From Coriobacteriia bacterium (lineage in GTDB: Bacteria > Actinomycetota > Coriobacteriia > Anaerosomatales > SLCP01): 64,000 nucleotides of DNA. Made by a program: the position numbers and the translations under genes. The first letter of the stretch is position 1. Each line of letters opens with the position of its first letter. Location: assembly GCA_030603745.1 (NCBI GenBank), contig JAUVXE010000002.1, forward strand, positions 158,286-222,285, read 5' to 3'. The notes beneath the pieces are model-generated. The model was not told the origin of the DNA. It did not search any database and saw nothing but the letters and a program-made list of their open reading frames with translations. Below, one piece after another: positions 42,057-50,529 of this stretch.

Positions 42057-42967
42057 CACAGACCTCCCTCTTCGACACGGCCCACGAGCAGGGCCTTCGC
42101 ATATGCTCCGTGCAGTCGGCCCACGCCCTTGGCGAGCCAGACCATCGTCACCACGCCGAGCGCGCCCGCCGCCACGAACAGGGGCATCGCCACGGGGTGG
42201 ATGTAGTAGGCGTAGTCCCACGTCCGCATGATCGGCTGGTCGGTCAGCAGCTGCACCACCGGCGCGGCCGCGATGCCCACCGAGAACGAGAACCCGGTGA
42301 CGAGCACCACGAAGTAGGTGATCCCGAGCGGGAACTGCATGACCATGTAGAGCATCGTGGTCCACGTCCGGTAGTCGGTGACCCAGCTCTTGATCCGCGT
42401 GAAGATGTCGCCCTGCGCGCCCACGGTCCGCGGCCGCCGGGGCATCCGCACGCCGAGGAGCCCCTCGACCAGTCGCCCCTCGGCGAGAGAGACGGTGCGC
42501 ACCACCGCCAGGAAGAGCAGCGCCACCGGGATGCCGATGATCAGCACGAGCAGGCTCAGGCTGAGCGAGACGCCCGTCACGACCACCGTGAAGTAGACGA
42601 TGCCGGTCACGAACGCCAGCAACATGTAGAGCAGCGAGCCCCACGCCTCCGGGTCGGACATCACGCCGAAGAAGCGCGCGATCGGACCGCGGCCGCTCAC
42701 GTCGGGCCGGGGGCGCCGGAGCGCCGCGGTGACCGTGAGCTCCGCCTCGCGATACGAGGCAGCGACCTCCTCGGGGGTGCCGTACGCCTCGATCGCGGCG
42801 TCGAACGTCGCGGCCGCGTCGGCCGCGGACGGGTCCGCCTGCGTGTCGGCGAGCGCGCTGCGGAGGTACTCCTCCGCGTCGTAGAGCGCGTCTTGCACGA
42901 GCGCCGGATCCGACCCGGCCAGGTGTGTCTTGAGTTGTGCGAGGTATCCCTCGACCGTCCTATCCAA
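42056..42967 (-). CDS. HAAS/DUF1700-type N-terminus with sensor-domain membrane region
   Basis: 303 residues. The N-terminal ~75 residues are a helical HAAS signalling domain (VEGYLAQLKTHLAGSDPALVQDALYDAEEYL ... AIEAYGTPEEVAASY) as found in PadR-linked DUF1700 proteins. The rest has two repeats of a four-helix 'putative sensor' region (each with LLYMLLAFVTGIVYFTVVVTG-like and TMLYMVMQFPLGITYFVVLVTG-like segments). Together with PadR it forms a membrane sensing pair. TTG 42967 has GGAGGG five nt upstream and overlaps the PadR stop. Confidence 0.82.
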   Translation of the reverse strand: MDRTVEGYLAQLKTHLAGSDPALVQDALYDAEEYLRSALADTQADPSAADAAATFDAAIEAYGTPEEVAASYREAELTVTAALRRPRPDVSGRGPIARFFGVMSDPEAWGSLLYMLLAFVTGIVYFTVVVTGVSLSLSLLVLIIGIPVALLFLAVVRTVSLAEGRLVEGLLGVRMPRRPRTVGAQGDIFTRIKSWVTDYRTWTTMLYMVMQFPLGITYFVVLVTGFSFSVGIAAAPVVQLLTDQPIMRTWDYAYYIHPVAMPLFVAAGALGVVTMVWLAKGVGRLHGAYAKALLVGRVEEGGL

Positions 42968-43337
42968 CGTCGCCCTCCAATGCCGCCTCGACGAAGTCGC
43001 GGGTGCGCGACCATGCGTCCTTCCACTGCTCGAGTACCGCCCGCCCGCTCTGCGTGATGGAGTAGTACTTGCGCGGGGGGCCCGACACGCTCGGCTCGAC
43101 CGTGGAGGTCAGAAGCCCCGCCTCCTCCATCGAGCGCAGGACCGGGTAGAGCGTGCCCTGCTTGATGGGTGCCGCCTGTGCGTCACGCACGTGCAGCGCC
43201 GCCTCGATCCGCTTGGCGATCTGGTAGCCGTAGAGCGGCTCCTCCGACCGTCCGAGGATCGAGAGCAGCACGAGCGACACCGTGCCTGCGTTGAGTTCCT
43301 TCTGGAACTTGCGCAAGATGGCCTCGTACTCCGACAC
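42960..43337 (-). CDS. PadR-family transcription regulator
   Basis: 125 residues. A winged helix contains KELNAGTVSLVLLSILGRSEEPLYGYQIAKRIEAAL, IKQGTLYPVLRSMEEAGLLTS and GPPRKYYSITQSGRAVLEQW, the canonical PadR sequence. GTG 43337 has AAGGAGG seven nt upstream. It is the first gene of the operon with the HAAS membrane protein and toastrack lipoprotein. Two 19-bp palindromes on its promoter suggest autorepression. Confidence 0.92.
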   Translation of the reverse strand: MSEYEAILRKFQKELNAGTVSLVLLSILGRSEEPLYGYQIAKRIEAALHVRDAQAAPIKQGTLYPVLRSMEEAGLLTSTVEPSVSGPPRKYYSITQSGRAVLEQWKDAWSRTRDFVEAALEGDVG

Positions 43338-43447
43338 CGCCTCGCCTCCTTGCCTCCTCGCCGCGGGCCTTCCGGTCGGCTGCGGACGGGGCGTCGCCCC
43401 TGCCGTCACCGGGTCCGGGGACCCCTCGGCTACTGTTCAGGTATCAC

Positions 43448-43466
43448 TAGTGTGAAATGCACACTA
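43448..43466 (-). promoter_or_regulatory. PadR operator 1 (covers the -10)
   Basis: TAGTGTG-AAATG-CACACTA, a perfect 7+7 bp inverted repeat. The minus-strand -10 hexamer TAGTGT (43461-43466) of the padR promoter lies within it. Confidence 0.75.
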
Positions 43467-43489
43467 CTCTGGTTGCAGGGTAGTGTCAA
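43461..43489 (-). promoter_or_regulatory. padR promoter
   Basis: On the minus strand TTGACA (43489-43484), a 17-bp spacer and TAGTGT (43466-43461). The -35 falls in operator 2 and the -10 in operator 1. Confidence 0.75.
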
Positions 43490-43499
43490 GTCCACACTA
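43481..43499 (-). promoter_or_regulatory. PadR operator 2 (covers the -35)
   Basis: TAGTGT-CAAGTCC-ACACTA, the same 19-bp layout as operator 1 with 15 of 19 positions shared. The centres are 33 bp apart, three helical turns, so two dimers would bind on the same face. Confidence 0.7.
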
Positions 43500-43555
43500 G
43501 TAAGGGGATGCGCGCCCGCCCGCGGACGGTCGCGCCGGGCGGACCGTGCGCCGCG

Positions 43556-44746
43556 CTACGCGCCGTGGCGCTCGCGGTGCACGAGACGGCCGAGGAGCGG
43601 GACCTCGACCTCGATCGCCCGCTCCGGGCACATCTCCTGACAGCAGTAGCAGCGGATACAGAGGCGGTAGTCGTGCTCGGGCACGGCGCGCTCCCGCCCG
43701 CTCCGCGTCTCATCCGCGACCCAGTCGACCGCCTTGGGGTCGACCGGGCAGACCTCGACGCACGTCCCGCACCGGGTGCACCGCTCCTCCACGATCACCG
43801 GCCGAGGCGCCACGAGGTCGCGCACGAGGCGCCCGACCGGGCCGCCGACGCCCACGCCGGTCGTGGAGCCGGTGCGACGGTTCGCCGCGAACTCCCCCGG
43901 CGCGAAGTGCTCGGGCGGATCGCCGAGGAGTTCGATCTCCTCGGCGTGCCAGCGCCCGAGGCCGGCCTCGCCGCCGGCCACCACGGTGCCCACAAGCGCC
44001 GGGTCGAGCCCGATGAGGCGGCTGGCGGTGGCGTCGAGCGCGACCGGGTCCTCCGAGAGCAGCACCACGCCGAGCGGGCGGGGGTCGCCGCCGCGGGGCC
44101 CGTTGCCCTCCATCGCGACCACGGCGTCCATGACGTAGAGGCGCGGCGCCAGGAAGGCGCAGAGATCGACGAGCATGCGACAGAACCGCTCCATATCGGG
44201 CATGCGTGCGTGGAACTCGCCTTTGCGCACCCCCGGGATGCAACCGAACTGGTTCTTGACCGCCCCCGTCATCCGCGTGAGCGCGTGGGTCTTGAGCTTG
44301 GGCAGCGACACGATCCCGTCGGCGGCGAGCACGCCCTCGGCGATGAACCACTGCTTGATGAGGCGGCCCTCGGGCGCGGACACCTGCCGACCGTTGGTGA
44401 AGTCCGCGAACGGCACGCCGAGCCGCTCCGCGACCTCGGCGAGCCCAGCGCGGCGTGCGACCGCCTCCGGACGCCCGAAGCCGGGCGAGTCGCCGTAACT
44501 GAGCCGCGCCCCGGCCTCCGCGAGATGTCGCGCGACCGCCTCGAAGAGCGCCGGATGCGTCGTCACCGCGGCGTCGGGAGCACTCGACACGAGCAGGTTC
44601 GGCTTGAGCAGGATCCGCTCCCCCTCGGCGACGAACCGCTCCGCCCCGCCGAGGAGCCCGAGCGCGCGCCCGACGGCGGCGTACGCCTCGGCCGGGTCGT
44701 ACGAGCCGCACGCGACGAGAGCGACGCGGCTCGCCCCCTCCGTCAC
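43556..44746 (-). CDS. DUF362 protein with two C-terminal 4Fe-4S motifs
   Basis: 396 residues. The DUF362 region spans residues 1 to ~310 (RILLKPNLLVSSAP, THPALFEAVARHL, SLPKLKTHALTRMTGAVKNQFG, ALDATASRLIGLDP). The C-terminus is a bacterial ferredoxin domain with CTRCGTCVEVCPVDP and CIRCYCCQEMCPERAI. Such proteins are electron carriers of unknown partner in anaerobes. GTG 44746 overlaps the stop of the aldo-keto reductase (GTGA). Confidence 0.9.
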   Translation of the reverse strand: MTEGASRVALVACGSYDPAEAYAAVGRALGLLGGAERFVAEGERILLKPNLLVSSAPDAAVTTHPALFEAVARHLAEAGARLSYGDSPGFGRPEAVARRAGLAEVAERLGVPFADFTNGRQVSAPEGRLIKQWFIAEGVLAADGIVSLPKLKTHALTRMTGAVKNQFGCIPGVRKGEFHARMPDMERFCRMLVDLCAFLAPRLYVMDAVVAMEGNGPRGGDPRPLGVVLLSEDPVALDATASRLIGLDPALVGTVVAGGEAGLGRWHAEEIELLGDPPEHFAPGEFAANRRTGSTTGVGVGGPVGRLVRDLVAPRPVIVEERCTRCGTCVEVCPVDPKAVDWVADETRSGRERAVPEHDYRLCIRCYCCQEMCPERAIEVEVPLLGRLVHRERHGA

Positions 44747-45600
44747 GAGCGCCCGTCCGTCCACGGTCGCACGAACACGTCGGGGTGCTTGCCGATCCGG
44801 CCCTCCTCGCCGAGGTCGAGCGCGTCGATCGTCGCGATCTCGGCCGGTGAGAGCTCGAAGTCGAAGATGTCGGCGTTCTCCTGGATGCGCGCCGCCGTCA
44901 CGCTCTTGGGGATGGCTACGCCACCGCACTGGAGCACCCACCTGAGCGCCACCTGCGCGGCGGTCTTGCCGTGACGGTCGCCGATCTCCACCAGCTCGGC
45001 GATCTCGCACACGGCTCCGCGCATGACCGGCGCCCACGCCTCCAGCACGATGCCCCGCTCGCGAAGCGCCGCGCGCAGCCCGGACTGGACGAGGCGGGGG
45101 TGGTGCTCGATCTGGTCGACCATGGGGCCCACCTCAGCCACGGCGGCGAGCTGGTCGAGGGCGGGCTGCAGGAAGTTGCACACCCCGATCGCGCGCGCCT
45201 TCCCGCTGTCGAGCGCGCGCTCCATCCCCCGCCATGTCGACGCCATCAGGTGCGGGAGCGGCCAGTGCACCAGGTAGAGGTCGATGTGGTCGAGCCCGAG
45301 GCGACGCAACGACCCCTCGAGCGCTGCGAGCGTGTGCTCCTCGCCCTGCTCGTCGTTCCACACCTTGGTCGCGACGAAGACCTCCTCGCGCGCCACCCCG
45401 CTGCGATGGAGCGCCCGGCCGACACCCTCCTCGTTCTCATACATCGAGGCGGTGTCGACGTGCCGGTAGCCGACCTCGAGCGCGGTGCGGACCGCGTACT
45501 CGACCTCCGGTCCCTCGGCGGCCTTGTAGGTGCCGAACCCGAGCACGGGCATCTCCACGCCGTTGGAGAGCGTCACGGTGCTGGTCAGCTCCAGGGTCAC
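44743..45600 (-). CDS. Aldo-keto reductase
   Basis: 285 residues, (beta/alpha)8 barrel. Catalytic tetrad motifs: D and Y in GYRHVDTASMYENEEGVGRAL, K in VATKVWND, H in LYLVHWPLPH. Cofactor-binding region IPKSVTAARIQENADIFDFEL is typical for NADPH. It reduces aldehydes or keto compounds, substrate unknown. GTG 45600 has AGGAGG eight nt upstream. Translationally coupled with the DUF362 gene. Confidence 0.92.
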   Translation of the reverse strand: MTLELTSTVTLSNGVEMPVLGFGTYKAAEGPEVEYAVRTALEVGYRHVDTASMYENEEGVGRALHRSGVAREEVFVATKVWNDEQGEEHTLAALEGSLRRLGLDHIDLYLVHWPLPHLMASTWRGMERALDSGKARAIGVCNFLQPALDQLAAVAEVGPMVDQIEHHPRLVQSGLRAALRERGIVLEAWAPVMRGAVCEIAELVEIGDRHGKTAAQVALRWVLQCGGVAIPKSVTAARIQENADIFDFELSPAEIATIDALDLGEEGRIGKHPDVFVRPWTDGRS

Positions 45601-45717
45601 GGGAAACCACCTCCTCGGCACAGTATTCCCGAACTCGCGCCTTCGCCCCGTGATGGACGACACGAACCGAGAGGGAGTACGCTCATCTCCACGCCCGCGC
45701 CTCGCCGAGGAGAGCCG

Positions 45718-46260
45718 ATGACCGCACGTGCTCACGCATACCCCGCCGACCCGATCCAGGCAGCCGTGATCGAGACCTCGCTCGGTCCGCTGCTCGTGGC
45801 CGCGACCGCCGAGGGCGTGGTGTTCACGGCGTTCGGCGAATCGGCCGAGGAGCTGCGAGGCGAGCTCGCTCACCGTTTCCCGGACGCGCGGATCGCGGAT
45901 GCCGACGAGCGCACCCGCGCGTGGGCGGCCGCGGTCGCCGAGATGGTCGAAGGTGGGTCGGCCGCAGCGGTCGCGTCCGCCAAGGAGGTGCCGGTCGTCC
46001 TCGAGGGCACCCCGTTCCAGCGGGCGGTCTGGGACGAGCTGCGCGCCATACCGCGCGGGGAGACCATCACCTACGCGGAGCTCGCCCGACGGATCGGCAA
46101 CCCCAAGGCCGTGCGCGCTGTCGCACAGGCGTGCGGCGCGAACCCCGTCGGGGTACTCGTCCCGTGCCACCGCGTGATCGGGACGGACGGCTCGCTCACC
46201 GGGTTCGCCTCGGGCGTCGACCGCAAGCGGGCGCTCCTCGAGCGCGAGGGAGCGCTCTAA
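45718..46260 (+). CDS. ogt: Methylated-DNA-protein cysteine methyltransferase
   Basis: 180 residues. The C-terminal domain has GTPFQRAVWDELRAIPRGETITYAELARRIGNPKAVRAVAQACGANP followed by VLVPCHRVIG with acceptor Cys 150. It removes alkyl groups from O6-alkylguanine in a suicide reaction. A short N-terminal domain (residues 10-90) is as in Ogt. ATG 45718 has GAGGAG five to six nt upstream. Confidence 0.95.
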   Translation: MTARAHAYPADPIQAAVIETSLGPLLVAATAEGVVFTAFGESAEELRGELAHRFPDARIADADERTRAWAAAVAEMVEGGSAAAVASAKEVPVVLEGTPFQRAVWDELRAIPRGETITYAELARRIGNPKAVRAVAQACGANPVGVLVPCHRVIGTDGSLTGFASGVDRKRALLEREGAL

Positions 46261-46286
46261 CGCCCGCATCGGCGGACGGTCGAGCG

Positions 46287-47762
46287 CTACGCCCCCTCGT
46301 CACGCTGTGCCTCGGCAAGCACCTCGCGCATCTCCTGCACCGACGAAGGGTCGCCAAGGGCGAACAGCTCGTCGCCCGACTCGAACACCGTGCTGCCGCT
46401 CGGCACGAAGACCCGCCCGCCCCGCCGGAGCATGACGATCAACGGACGGGTCGGCCCGCCGATCTCGAAGAGGCGTGCGCCATCGGCCGCCGAATCCGGC
46501 GCCACGACAAGCCTCTGTATCTTCACGCCGAGGTCTCCCGGGGCGCTGATCTCGATCGGGTGGGCAGGGCGTTCCTCGAGCGGAGCTTCGACCCCCAACC
46601 GCCGTGCCATGAACGCGACCGTGGGTCCTTGCAGCAGCACGGAGACGATGACGGCGAAGAACACCACGTCGAAGACGGTCTCCGCCCCCTCGACACCGGC
46701 GACCAGCGGGAACGTGGCCAGGATGATGGGAGCCGCGCCCCTCAAGCCGACCCAGGCGACCATCGTTCGCTCCCTGAGTCGCAGGTCCGAGAGCGCGAGT
46801 GTCACGAAGACCGAGAGTGGACGCGCTCCCAGCACCAGGAAGAGCGCGATCAGCATCCCAGCCGGGGCAGCGTCGAAAAGGCGCGAAGGAAACACGAGCA
46901 ACCCGAGCACCACGAACATCGTGATCTGCATGAGCCAGGCGAGGCCTTCGTGAAAGCGCACCAGGCTGTTCCGGTGGACGAAGACACGGCCCGCCAGATG
47001 CAGACCCGCCACGTACACCGCCATGAACCCGCTCGCCCCGACCGCCTCGGCCAGTCCGAAGATCAGCCCGACTCCGGCGAGCGTGACCACGGGATAGAGC
47101 CCGTCGTACTCAAGGTCGACCCGGTTGAGGAGGGCGACCAGGCCCCGGCCGAGCAGCAGGCCGGCGACGATGCCGCCGGCAAGTTTGTAGACGAACAGCA
47201 CCGGCAGCATCCACCCGACGGGCTGCTCCCCGACGAGGATCGAGACGCATGCGACGGTGAGAAAGACCGCCGTCGGGTCGTTACTGCCGGACTCGAACTC
47301 GAGCAGTGACCGCACGCGCTCGCGAACACCGATGTTCCTCGCTCGCAACACCGAGAAGACGGCAGCGGCATCGGTCGACGAGACGATCGACCCCAGCAAC
47401 AGTCCGGTCAACCAGTCGAGGCCAAGGACGTAGACCGCGAAGGCTGCCACGAGAGCTGCCGTCAGCATCACTCCGAGCGAGGCGAGAAGGATCCCGTCGC
47501 GCCGCACGCCGCTCGACATCGCGTGGACATCGGTCTGCAGTCCGCCGTCGAAGATGATCAGGCAGAGGGCGACCACCCCGATCAGCATCGCCGGCTCAGG
47601 GTTGTCGAACTCGATCCCGAGTACCCCCTCCGAGCCGGCCAACATGCCGAGGCCAAGGAAGAGCAGCAGCGCTGGCACCCCGAGACGCGACGAGAGCTTG
47701 CTCGCCAGGACCCCGGCGAACAGCAGCCCGGCCGCTACGAGAACCGACTCAGCGACCGCCAT
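46287..47762 (-). CDS. Potassium/proton antiporter with TrkA_C domain (CvrA/NhaP2 type)
   Basis: 491 residues. About 12 helices with NhaP-type motifs: DGGLQTD, STDAAAVFSVLRARN, LEFESGSNDPTAVFLT and WVGLRGAAPIILATFPL. A cytoplasmic TrkA_C-like domain (residues ~400-491: IEISAPGDLGVKIQRLVVAPDSAADGARLFEIG) follows. This domain set is that of K+/H+ antiporters. Its start lies 27 bp downstream (in transcription order) of the KefB-like gene, suggesting one operon. Confidence 0.9.
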   Translation of the reverse strand: MAVAESVLVAAGLLFAGVLASKLSSRLGVPALLLFLGLGMLAGSEGVLGIEFDNPEPAMLIGVVALCLIIFDGGLQTDVHAMSSGVRRDGILLASLGVMLTAALVAAFAVYVLGLDWLTGLLLGSIVSSTDAAAVFSVLRARNIGVRERVRSLLEFESGSNDPTAVFLTVACVSILVGEQPVGWMLPVLFVYKLAGGIVAGLLLGRGLVALLNRVDLEYDGLYPVVTLAGVGLIFGLAEAVGASGFMAVYVAGLHLAGRVFVHRNSLVRFHEGLAWLMQITMFVVLGLLVFPSRLFDAAPAGMLIALFLVLGARPLSVFVTLALSDLRLRERTMVAWVGLRGAAPIILATFPLVAGVEGAETVFDVVFFAVIVSVLLQGPTVAFMARRLGVEAPLEERPAHPIEISAPGDLGVKIQRLVVAPDSAADGARLFEIGGPTRPLIVMLRRGGRVFVPSGSTVFESGDELFALGDPSSVQEMREVLAEAQRDEGA

Positions 47763-47789
47763 CCTCCACCCCCCCTCTCCCCGAAGCGG

Positions 47790-49475
47790 TCATCCCTCCG
47801 TCACCAGGCACCGGCACGACTGCGGGACCGCCACCGACTGGGTGAGCAGGTCGACCGCCTGGTCGGCCGCGTCCACGAATGGCAAGAGCACGAGATTCGC
47901 ACCCGCGGCCTCGAGCCGGCCGGCGTCACGGTCCGAGTGCGCCGTGAGGGCCACCTTCCCGTCGTAGCCGTGTACCTGGAGCGCATGCAGCAGCGCGACC
48001 TGCACGTCCACGAGCGGCGTGGTGCTGATCACCCACTCGGCCTGACCGAGCGGGAGCGAGCCCATGAGCTCGGGGTCCTCGGCGTCCCCGTACTGTGTCG
48101 CGATCCCGAATCCGCGCGCGCGCCGGAGGGCGGAAGGGTCGAAGTCCACCCCGAGCACGCTGCGCTCGCGCGCGATGAGCCCTCGGCAGATGTTGGAGCC
48201 GAACCGGCCCAGGCCGAACACGATCGCATCGACCCGGGCGGGACCCGAGGCCCCCTCGGCGGCCATCTCGCGGAACGGCAGCTCACGCTCGAAGAATCGC
48301 AGGGGCTTCTCGAGGCGCTCGTAGATGCGGTGGGAGTAGAGGATCAGATAGGTGGAGAGCCCGATCGTGACGATGCCGACCACGGTGATGAGGCTCAGGG
48401 TCTCCGCACCGATATGGCCGAGGGTGAGGCCGAGCGCCGCGAGGATGAGCGAGAACTCGCTGATCTGCGCCACGGTCAGGCCGGCCAGGAAGCCGGTCCG
48501 GCGCCGGTAGCCCATGAAGCCCATGATGGCGACCACGATGAGCGGGTTGCCCACGAGCACGAAGATCGAGAGCACGATCGCGGGGAGGATCTGGTCGCCC
48601 ATCGAGATCAGATCGAGGCTGCTCCCGAGTTCGATGAAGAAGAAGAGGATGAGGAAGTCTCGCAACGTGACGAGGCGGGATGCGATCGCCTCACGGAACC
48701 GTGTGGAGGCGAGCGAGACGCCCGCAAGGAACGCCCCGACCTCCTGGCTGAAGCCCAGTCCCTCGCCGAGTGCGGCGAGCGCGACGGCCCAGGCGATGGC
48801 GAAGAGGATCAACAGCTCCTGCGAGCGCGCGAGCCGCTCGAGCAGCGGCGGCAGGACGAACTTCATGAGCAGGGCGAGCACGCCGAGCATCGCGATGCCC
48901 TTGCCCGTGGTCAGCAGCAGCGCCTGTCCGATGGGGATCTCGGCGTTTCCGGCGAACGCCGAGAGCGCGATCATGACGAGGACGACCACGATGTCTTGGA
49001 CGATGAGGAAACCGACCGCGATGCGGCCGTGCAGCGAGTCGATCTCGCGCTTGTCCGAGAGCAGCTTGACGATGATGATCGTGCTCGAGAAGGTGAGCGC
49101 GACGGCCACGTAGATCGCCGGGACCAGGTCGAGGCCGAGCGCGAGCGCGAGCAGGAAGCCAACCCCCGACGTGAACGCGACCTGGCCGAGCCCGGTCGCG
49201 AGCGCCACCGGTCCTACGCTCGATATGAGATGCAGGTCGAGCTTGAGTCCGACCACGAAGAGCAGCACCGCGATACCGATGCTCGCCATGACCTCGATCT
49301 GGTGCGAGGCGCTGACCCAGTTGAGCCCCGCGGAGCCGACCAGCAGGCCGACCGCGATGAACGAGATGATCAGCGGTTGCTTGAGCGCGACCCCGATCGC
49401 TCCCACGATCGCGGCCACCGCCAGGATCGCGGCGATCTCGTAGTAGACGTTGGCGAACTCGATGGGGACAGGCAC
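47790..49475 (-). CDS. CPA2 cation/proton antiporter with TrkA-N (RCK) domain
   Basis: 561 residues. The membrane domain has PLIISFIAVGLLVGSAGLNW, LLFVVGLKLD, ALTFSSTIIIVKLLSDKRE, GFLIVQDIVVVLVMIA and a further TVAQISEFSLILAALGL, typical of KefB/KefC and ROSK-like CPA2 antiporters. The C-terminal RCK domain begins VDAIVFGLGRFGSNICRGL with a GxGxxG nucleotide site, then VLGVDFDPSALRRA and YGDAEDPELMG. It likely regulates K+ or Na+ against H+ in a ligand-gated way. GTG 49475 has GGAG five nt upstream. Confidence 0.9.
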   Translation of the reverse strand: MPVPIEFANVYYEIAAILAVAAIVGAIGVALKQPLIISFIAVGLLVGSAGLNWVSASHQIEVMASIGIAVLLFVVGLKLDLHLISSVGPVALATGLGQVAFTSGVGFLLALALGLDLVPAIYVAVALTFSSTIIIVKLLSDKREIDSLHGRIAVGFLIVQDIVVVLVMIALSAFAGNAEIPIGQALLLTTGKGIAMLGVLALLMKFVLPPLLERLARSQELLILFAIAWAVALAALGEGLGFSQEVGAFLAGVSLASTRFREAIASRLVTLRDFLILFFFIELGSSLDLISMGDQILPAIVLSIFVLVGNPLIVVAIMGFMGYRRRTGFLAGLTVAQISEFSLILAALGLTLGHIGAETLSLITVVGIVTIGLSTYLILYSHRIYERLEKPLRFFERELPFREMAAEGASGPARVDAIVFGLGRFGSNICRGLIARERSVLGVDFDPSALRRARGFGIATQYGDAEDPELMGSLPLGQAEWVISTTPLVDVQVALLHALQVHGYDGKVALTAHSDRDAGRLEAAGANLVLLPFVDAADQAVDLLTQSVAVPQSCRCLVTEG

Positions 49476-49595
49476 GGCGGCTCCGGCATCTGCTCGGGGT
49501 TCGGGGCGGTCTACTTTACCATTCCCCGTCCGCCCAGCCGAAGCTACGCCGCTCAAGCGAGCCCGAACGCGCCTGTTGTCCCGACATGCCCTGCC

Positions 49596-50138
49596 TCAGC
49601 AGGTCAGCAGCCGGTCGACCGCCTTGGCGACGTGGGACTCCGGCACGACCGTCGCGTCCTCCCTGAGCATCCGTGAGCCGGCCAGGATGAGGCCGCCGAT
49701 GAAGCGGACCGTCATCTCGACGTCGTCCACCGTGAACTCGCCGGCGGCGGTACCCTCTCCCACGTACTCGCGGATGAGCTCCGTGTAGGCGTCGAGGAAC
49801 GCCTGCTCGCCCACCTGGTAGCGCTCGACGAACTCGCTCTCGCGGTTCTGCTCCCACCAGCTCCGCGCGAACTCGAACACCACGCCGATGAGCCCCTCGA
49901 GCTTCTCCCGGTAGGTCTCCCGGTCGCCGAGGAGCGTGGCGATGCGGCGGCGCTCCTCGGCGGCCAGACGCTCGGTCACGTACCGGTAGATCTCGTCCTT
50001 GCTGTCGAAGTGCACATAGATCGTCTTCTTCGAGATATGGAGGTCTTTGGCGATGTCTTCGACCGAGGTCTTCCGGAAGCCGAAGTGCCGCAGGTGCCGC
50101 AGGAAGCTGTCGGCGATCTCGTCGCGTGTCACGCTCAC
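49596..50138 (-). CDS. TetR-family regulator
   Basis: 180 residues. HTH: RHFGFRKTSVEDIAKDLHISKKTIYVHFDSKDEIYRYV, closely similar to the HTH of the TetR at 32614-33177. The ligand domain is helical with ARSWWEQNRESEFVERYQVGEQAFLDAY. GTG 50138 has GGAGG six nt upstream. It lies 120 bp upstream of the cation antiporter operon and could be co-transcribed with it; its target is unknown. Confidence 0.88.
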   Translation of the reverse strand: MSVTRDEIADSFLRHLRHFGFRKTSVEDIAKDLHISKKTIYVHFDSKDEIYRYVTERLAAEERRRIATLLGDRETYREKLEGLIGVVFEFARSWWEQNRESEFVERYQVGEQAFLDAYTELIREYVGEGTAAGEFTVDDVEMTVRFIGGLILAGSRMLREDATVVPESHVAKAVDRLLTC

Positions 50139-50183
50139 GTGGTGCCTCCGCATCGTCAGTACCGACCCCGTACCAGGGTTTCC

Positions 50184-50212
50184 AGTATCCCGATCGCCAG
50201 GGGCCGCGTCAA
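50184..50212 (-). promoter_or_regulatory. Promoter of the TetR gene at 49596
   Basis: On the minus strand TTGACG (50212-50207), a 17-bp spacer and GATACT (50189-50184). Confidence 0.6.
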
Positions 50213-50313
50213 TCAAGCGGGGAGCGAACACCCCCGGAAAAGGGAGCGGGCCGCCGCCGGGGGATGGCCGGCGACGGCACCGTTGGGAGATACCTATGCT
50301 CAGGGGTGTCGGG

Positions 50314-50415
50314 CTAGAGGATGGAGGCGATGACCGCAAGCGCAAGAGCGCCGCCAGCCAGAAGGATCGCGCGACCGAAGTAGACCGCTCGCTCGCTGAA
50401 GCTATCCTGCAGCAT
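50314..50415 (-). CDS. 33-residue single-helix membrane microprotein
   Basis: From ATG 50415, with GAGGTGA five nt upstream, to TAG 50314. The first 13 residues are polar (M-L-Q-D-S-F-S-E-R-A-V-Y-F) and the last ~19 form one hydrophobic helix (RAILLAGGALALAVIASIL). Short membrane proteins of this type often regulate a transporter or a membrane kinase. It lies between the TetR and LysR genes. It is too short for a firm call; SD, GC-ending codons and the clean helix support it. Confidence 0.5.
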   Translation of the reverse strand: MLQDSFSERAVYFGRAILLAGGALALAVIASIL

Positions 50416-50492
50416 CTCGTTCACCTCACTCGCGTCCGCCGCGTGTAGAACCCTTACATCCACAGTATCGGTCCTCCGACTGTTCAGTTCCA

Positions 50493-50521
50493 TTGTCGGC
50501 TACTTGAATCACGCGTAAGAT
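50493..50521 (+). promoter_or_regulatory. LysR promoter, leaderless start
   Basis: TTGTCG (50493-50498), a 17-bp spacer and TAAGAT (50516-50521). ATG 50530 follows eight nt later and no SD is present, so the transcript should begin at the start codon. Confidence 0.65.
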
Positions 50522-50529
50522 GTACTGAA

